From Cyanobacteria bacterium UBA11370 (GTDB lineage: Bacteria; Cyanobacteriota; Cyanobacteriia; Cyanobacteriales; Coleofasciculaceae), in NCBI GenBank assembly GCA_003486645.1, contig DNGI01000519.1, forward strand, positions 1 through 6,747: a stretch of 6,747 bases of DNA, in the 5' to 3' direction. Positions 4,766 through 6,747 of this stretch are shown here, one piece after another. Position numbers and translations under genes: made by a program. Position 1 is the stretch's first letter. Each line of letters begins with the position of its first letter. The notes beneath the pieces are model-generated. The model was not told where the DNA came from and did not search any database. It saw nothing but the letters and a program-made list of their open reading frames with translations.

Positions 4766-6706
4766 ATGACCCTAACTTCCCCTGTAGAATTCCAAGACGC
4801 TTTTGATGTCATCGTCGTCGGTGCGGGACACGCCGGATGTGAAGCGGCCCTCGCCGCTGCCCGTTTAGGCTGTCGTACCCTGCTACTTACCCTCAATCTG
4901 GATAAAATTGCATGGCAACCCTGTAACCCAGCCGTAGGCGCACCTGCTAAGTCCCAACTCGTCCATGAAGTGGATGCCATAGGGGGAGAAATTGGCAAAA
5001 TGGGCGATCGCACTTATCTACAAAAGCGGGTATTAAATATGTCGCGGGGACCAGCGGTTTGGGCATTGCGGGCGCAAACCGATAAGCGAGAATACGCGGC
5101 AGTAATGAAGGGAATTGTCGAAAATCAAGAGAATTTGACAATTCGGGAAAGCATGGTTACGGATTTAGTTTTAGGGGCAAATGATGAAGTTATTGGGGTT
5201 GAAACGTACTTTGGTGTAGCCTTTAAAGCCCCGGCGGTTGTATTAACAACGGGGACATTTTTAGGGGGACGAATTTGGGTCGGAAATAAGTCCATGTCAG
5301 CGGGACGGGCGGGAGAATTTGCTGCGGTTGGGTTAACTGAAACGCTGAACAAGTTAGGTTTTGAAACGGGACGGTTAAAGACAGGAACTCCGGCACGAGT
5401 GGATAAGCGGTCGGTTAATTATAGTAAGATGGAACCCCAACCTGGGGATGAAGAAGTGCGCTGGTTCAGTTTCGATCCAGATGCGTGGGTTGAACGGGAA
5501 CAGATGAATTGTTATATTACTCGGACTACGGCAGAAACCCATCAATTAATTCGAGAAAATCTTCATTTATCTCCCGTTTACGGCGGTTGGGTGGATGCTA
5601 AAGGGCCACGTTATTGTCCCAGTATTGAGGATAAAATTGTCCGGTTTGCGGATAAGGAAAGCCACCAGATTTTTATTGAACCGGAAGGCAGAGATATTCC
5701 CGAATTGTATATTCAGGGATTTTCGACTGGATTGCCGGAAAATTTACAATTGCAATTATTACGTACCCTTCCCGGTTTAGAAAAGTGTATAATGCTGCGT
5801 CCTGCCTATGCGGTGGAGTACGATTATTTACCGGCAACTCAGTGTTATCCTACGCTGATGACAAAAAAAATTGAGGGGCTATTTTGTGCCGGACAAATTA
5901 ATGGTACAACGGGGTATGAAGAAGCAGCGGCACAGGGGATTGTTGCTGGGATAAATGCGGTGCGTTATGTACAACATAAAGAGATGATTGTATTGCCCCG
6001 TGAGGAAAGTTATATCGGCACATTAATCGATGATTTGTGTACGAAAGATTTAAGAGAACCCTATCGAATGCTAACGAGTCGTTCGGAATATCGGTTGTTA
6101 TTACGTTCCGATAATGCAGATCGCAGGATGACTCCGTTAGGGCGAGAAGTAGGATTAATAGATGACAAACGGTGGCAACGTTATACTGAAAAACAAGCTA
6201 AAATTGCAGCGGAAAAAGAACGACTTCAGACGGTGCGAGTGAAGGAATACGAGGAAGTAGGAATAGCGATCGCATCCGCTACCCAACAAAAAATCAAAGG
6301 TTCGATTACCTTAGCGGATTTGCTGCGCCGTCCAGGATTTCATTATATTAATCTTGACCAGTATAAACTCGGAAACCCTCACCTCAACCAGGCAGAACGA
6401 GAAGGGGCAGAAATAGACATTAAATATGCCGGATATCTCCAGCGTCAGCAAAGTCAAATTGAAGCCGTTTCTCGGCAATCTCATCGACAATTACCAGCCG
6501 ATTTAGACTACAATTCGATTGAAACGCTATCAAAAGAATCGCGGGAAAAACTGATGAAAGTAAGACCGTTAACGATTGGTCAAGCGTCTCGCATTGGTGG
6601 GGTTAATCCTGCCGATATTAACGCGTTGTTAGTTTATTTAGAAGTACGTAATCGAACAGCATTCGTATTGGCAGCGGATTTTGTAGCGGATGTAGCGGAT
6701 GGTTGA
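4766..6706 (+). CDS. mnmG: MnmG (GidA), tRNA wobble-uridine modification enzyme
   Basis: This 646-residue FAD protein works with the GTPase MnmE to add the carboxymethylaminomethyl group at C5 of U34 in certain tRNAs. Seen: the dinucleotide-binding motif [21 protein letters not shown] (15-35, GAGHAG at 19-24), [16 protein letters not shown] (53-68), [15 protein letters not shown] (280-294, family signature with invariant Cys284), [16 protein letters not shown] (375-390, second signature), [19 protein letters not shown] (434-452) and the C-terminal helical domain with [10 protein letters not shown] (609-618). Length is in the normal range. MnmE is not in the window. Oddities: residue 59 is Ala where most homologues, including E. 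coli (CNPAIGG), have Gly; and the last residues ([11 protein letters not shown]) are encoded by imperfect nonamer repeats that continue as an inverted repeat past the stop. The ATG at 4766 fits the conserved start; there is no visible Shine-Dalgarno sequence. Confidence 0.98.
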   Translation: MTLTSPVEFQDAFDVIVVGAGHAGCEAALAAARLGCRTLLLTLNLDKIAWQPCNPAVGAPAKSQLVHEVDAIGGEIGKMGDRTYLQKRVLNMSRGPAVWALRAQTDKREYAAVMKGIVENQENLTIRESMVTDLVLGANDEVIGVETYFGVAFKAPAVVLTTGTFLGGRIWVGNKSMSAGRAGEFAAVGLTETLNKLGFETGRLKTGTPARVDKRSVNYSKMEPQPGDEEVRWFSFDPDAWVEREQMNCYITRTTAETHQLIRENLHLSPVYGGWVDAKGPRYCPSIEDKIVRFADKESHQIFIEPEGRDIPELYIQGFSTGLPENLQLQLLRTLPGLEKCIMLRPAYAVEYDYLPATQCYPTLMTKKIEGLFCAGQINGTTGYEEAAAQGIVAGINAVRYVQHKEMIVLPREESYIGTLIDDLCTKDLREPYRMLTSRSEYRLLLRSDNADRRMTPLGREVGLIDDKRWQRYTEKQAKIAAEKERLQTVRVKEYEEVGIAIASATQQKIKGSITLADLLRRPGFHYINLDQYKLGNPHLNQAEREGAEIDIKYAGYLQRQQSQIEAVSRQSHRQLPADLDYNSIETLSKESREKLMKVRPLTIGQASRIGGVNPADINALLVYLEVRNRTAFVLAADFVADVADG

Positions 6707-6747
6707 ATTGTAAAATAATTCAAATCACTCATCCGTTACATCCGTTA
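6684..6747 (+). terminator. Long inverted repeat overlapping the mnmG stop, possible terminator
   Basis: Two direct copies of TAGCGGATG (6684-6692, 6693-6701) pair with two copies of CATCCGTTA (6730-6738, 6739-6747) to give an 18-bp stem with two G-U pairs. Inside the 28-nt loop a second perfect 7-bp stem forms (6703-6709 with 6717-6723). The outer arm includes mnmG codons up to the final Gly. Whether a T-run follows is hidden by the window edge. The structure is seen; the terminator role is inferred. Confidence 0.5.

Noticed and set aside
4753..5352. Three minus-strand frames opposite the 5' part of mnmG
   Set aside because: All are antisense shadows of a clearly conserved MnmG domain.
5595..5780. 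61-codon + strand frame within mnmG
   Set aside because: It is an out-of-frame reading of the MnmG signature region.
1..6747. CRISPR arrays, tRNA or rRNA genes
   Set aside because: I found no spaced direct repeats of CRISPR length, and no cloverleaf or rRNA-like stretch on either strand.

Overview
The window comes from a cyanobacterium. Seven copies of the HIP1 octamer GCGATCGC occur in 6.7 kb, where chance would give about 0.1. The housekeeping proteins (CinA, an Ssr3341-type Hfq, DapF, MnmG) have cyanobacterial sequence signatures. The accessory content (DUF29, HicAB, TnpB-type IS relics, heptamer repeats) suggests a large, repeat-rich genome, perhaps a filamentous form, but I cannot name a genus.

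Layout. 1-153: the 3' end of an IS200/IS605-family tnpB on the + strand, with its right-end hairpin. 154-583: non-coding or degraded sequence with a strong hairpin (385-421), a possible small minus-strand frame, and four CCCCACT heptamers (510-537). 584-1849: cinA. 1882-2052: a start-less leucine-rich reading frame, probably a relic. 2083-2540: a minus-strand hicA-hicB toxin-antitoxin pair overlapping by 4 bp. 2771 (or 2804)-3271: a DUF29 gene on the + strand. 3268-3445: a second IS200/IS605-type relic on the minus strand. It has a frameshifted tnpB tail and three stem-loops that look like an omega-RNA plus right end. 3473-3760: hfq on the minus strand. 3785-4624: dapF on the + strand, diverging from hfq with only 24 bp between start codons. 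4625-4765: an intergenic region with a 33-bp imperfect palindrome. 4766-6706: mnmG. Its last codons form one arm of a long inverted repeat that runs to the window edge.

How it fits together. cinA (nucleotide-pool and NAD-cycle repair), hfq (pilus/RNA-associated Sm-like protein), dapF (meso-diaminopimelate for peptidoglycan and lysine) and mnmG (tRNA wobble-uridine modification) are chromosomal housekeeping genes without an obvious shared pathway. Between cinA and hfq lies an accessory patch (relic ORF, HicAB, DUF29). It is bounded by two IS200/IS605 right ends that point toward each other, at about 153 on the + strand and about 3268 on the minus strand.

Most interesting: the second relic, where a broken tnpB tail sits on an apparently intact omega-RNA-like fold. 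Its end motif supplies the stop codon of DUF29, and its start lies in frame behind the hfq amber codon. No complete new system is visible. The calls on RNA function are inferences from sequence and hand-drawn pairing.
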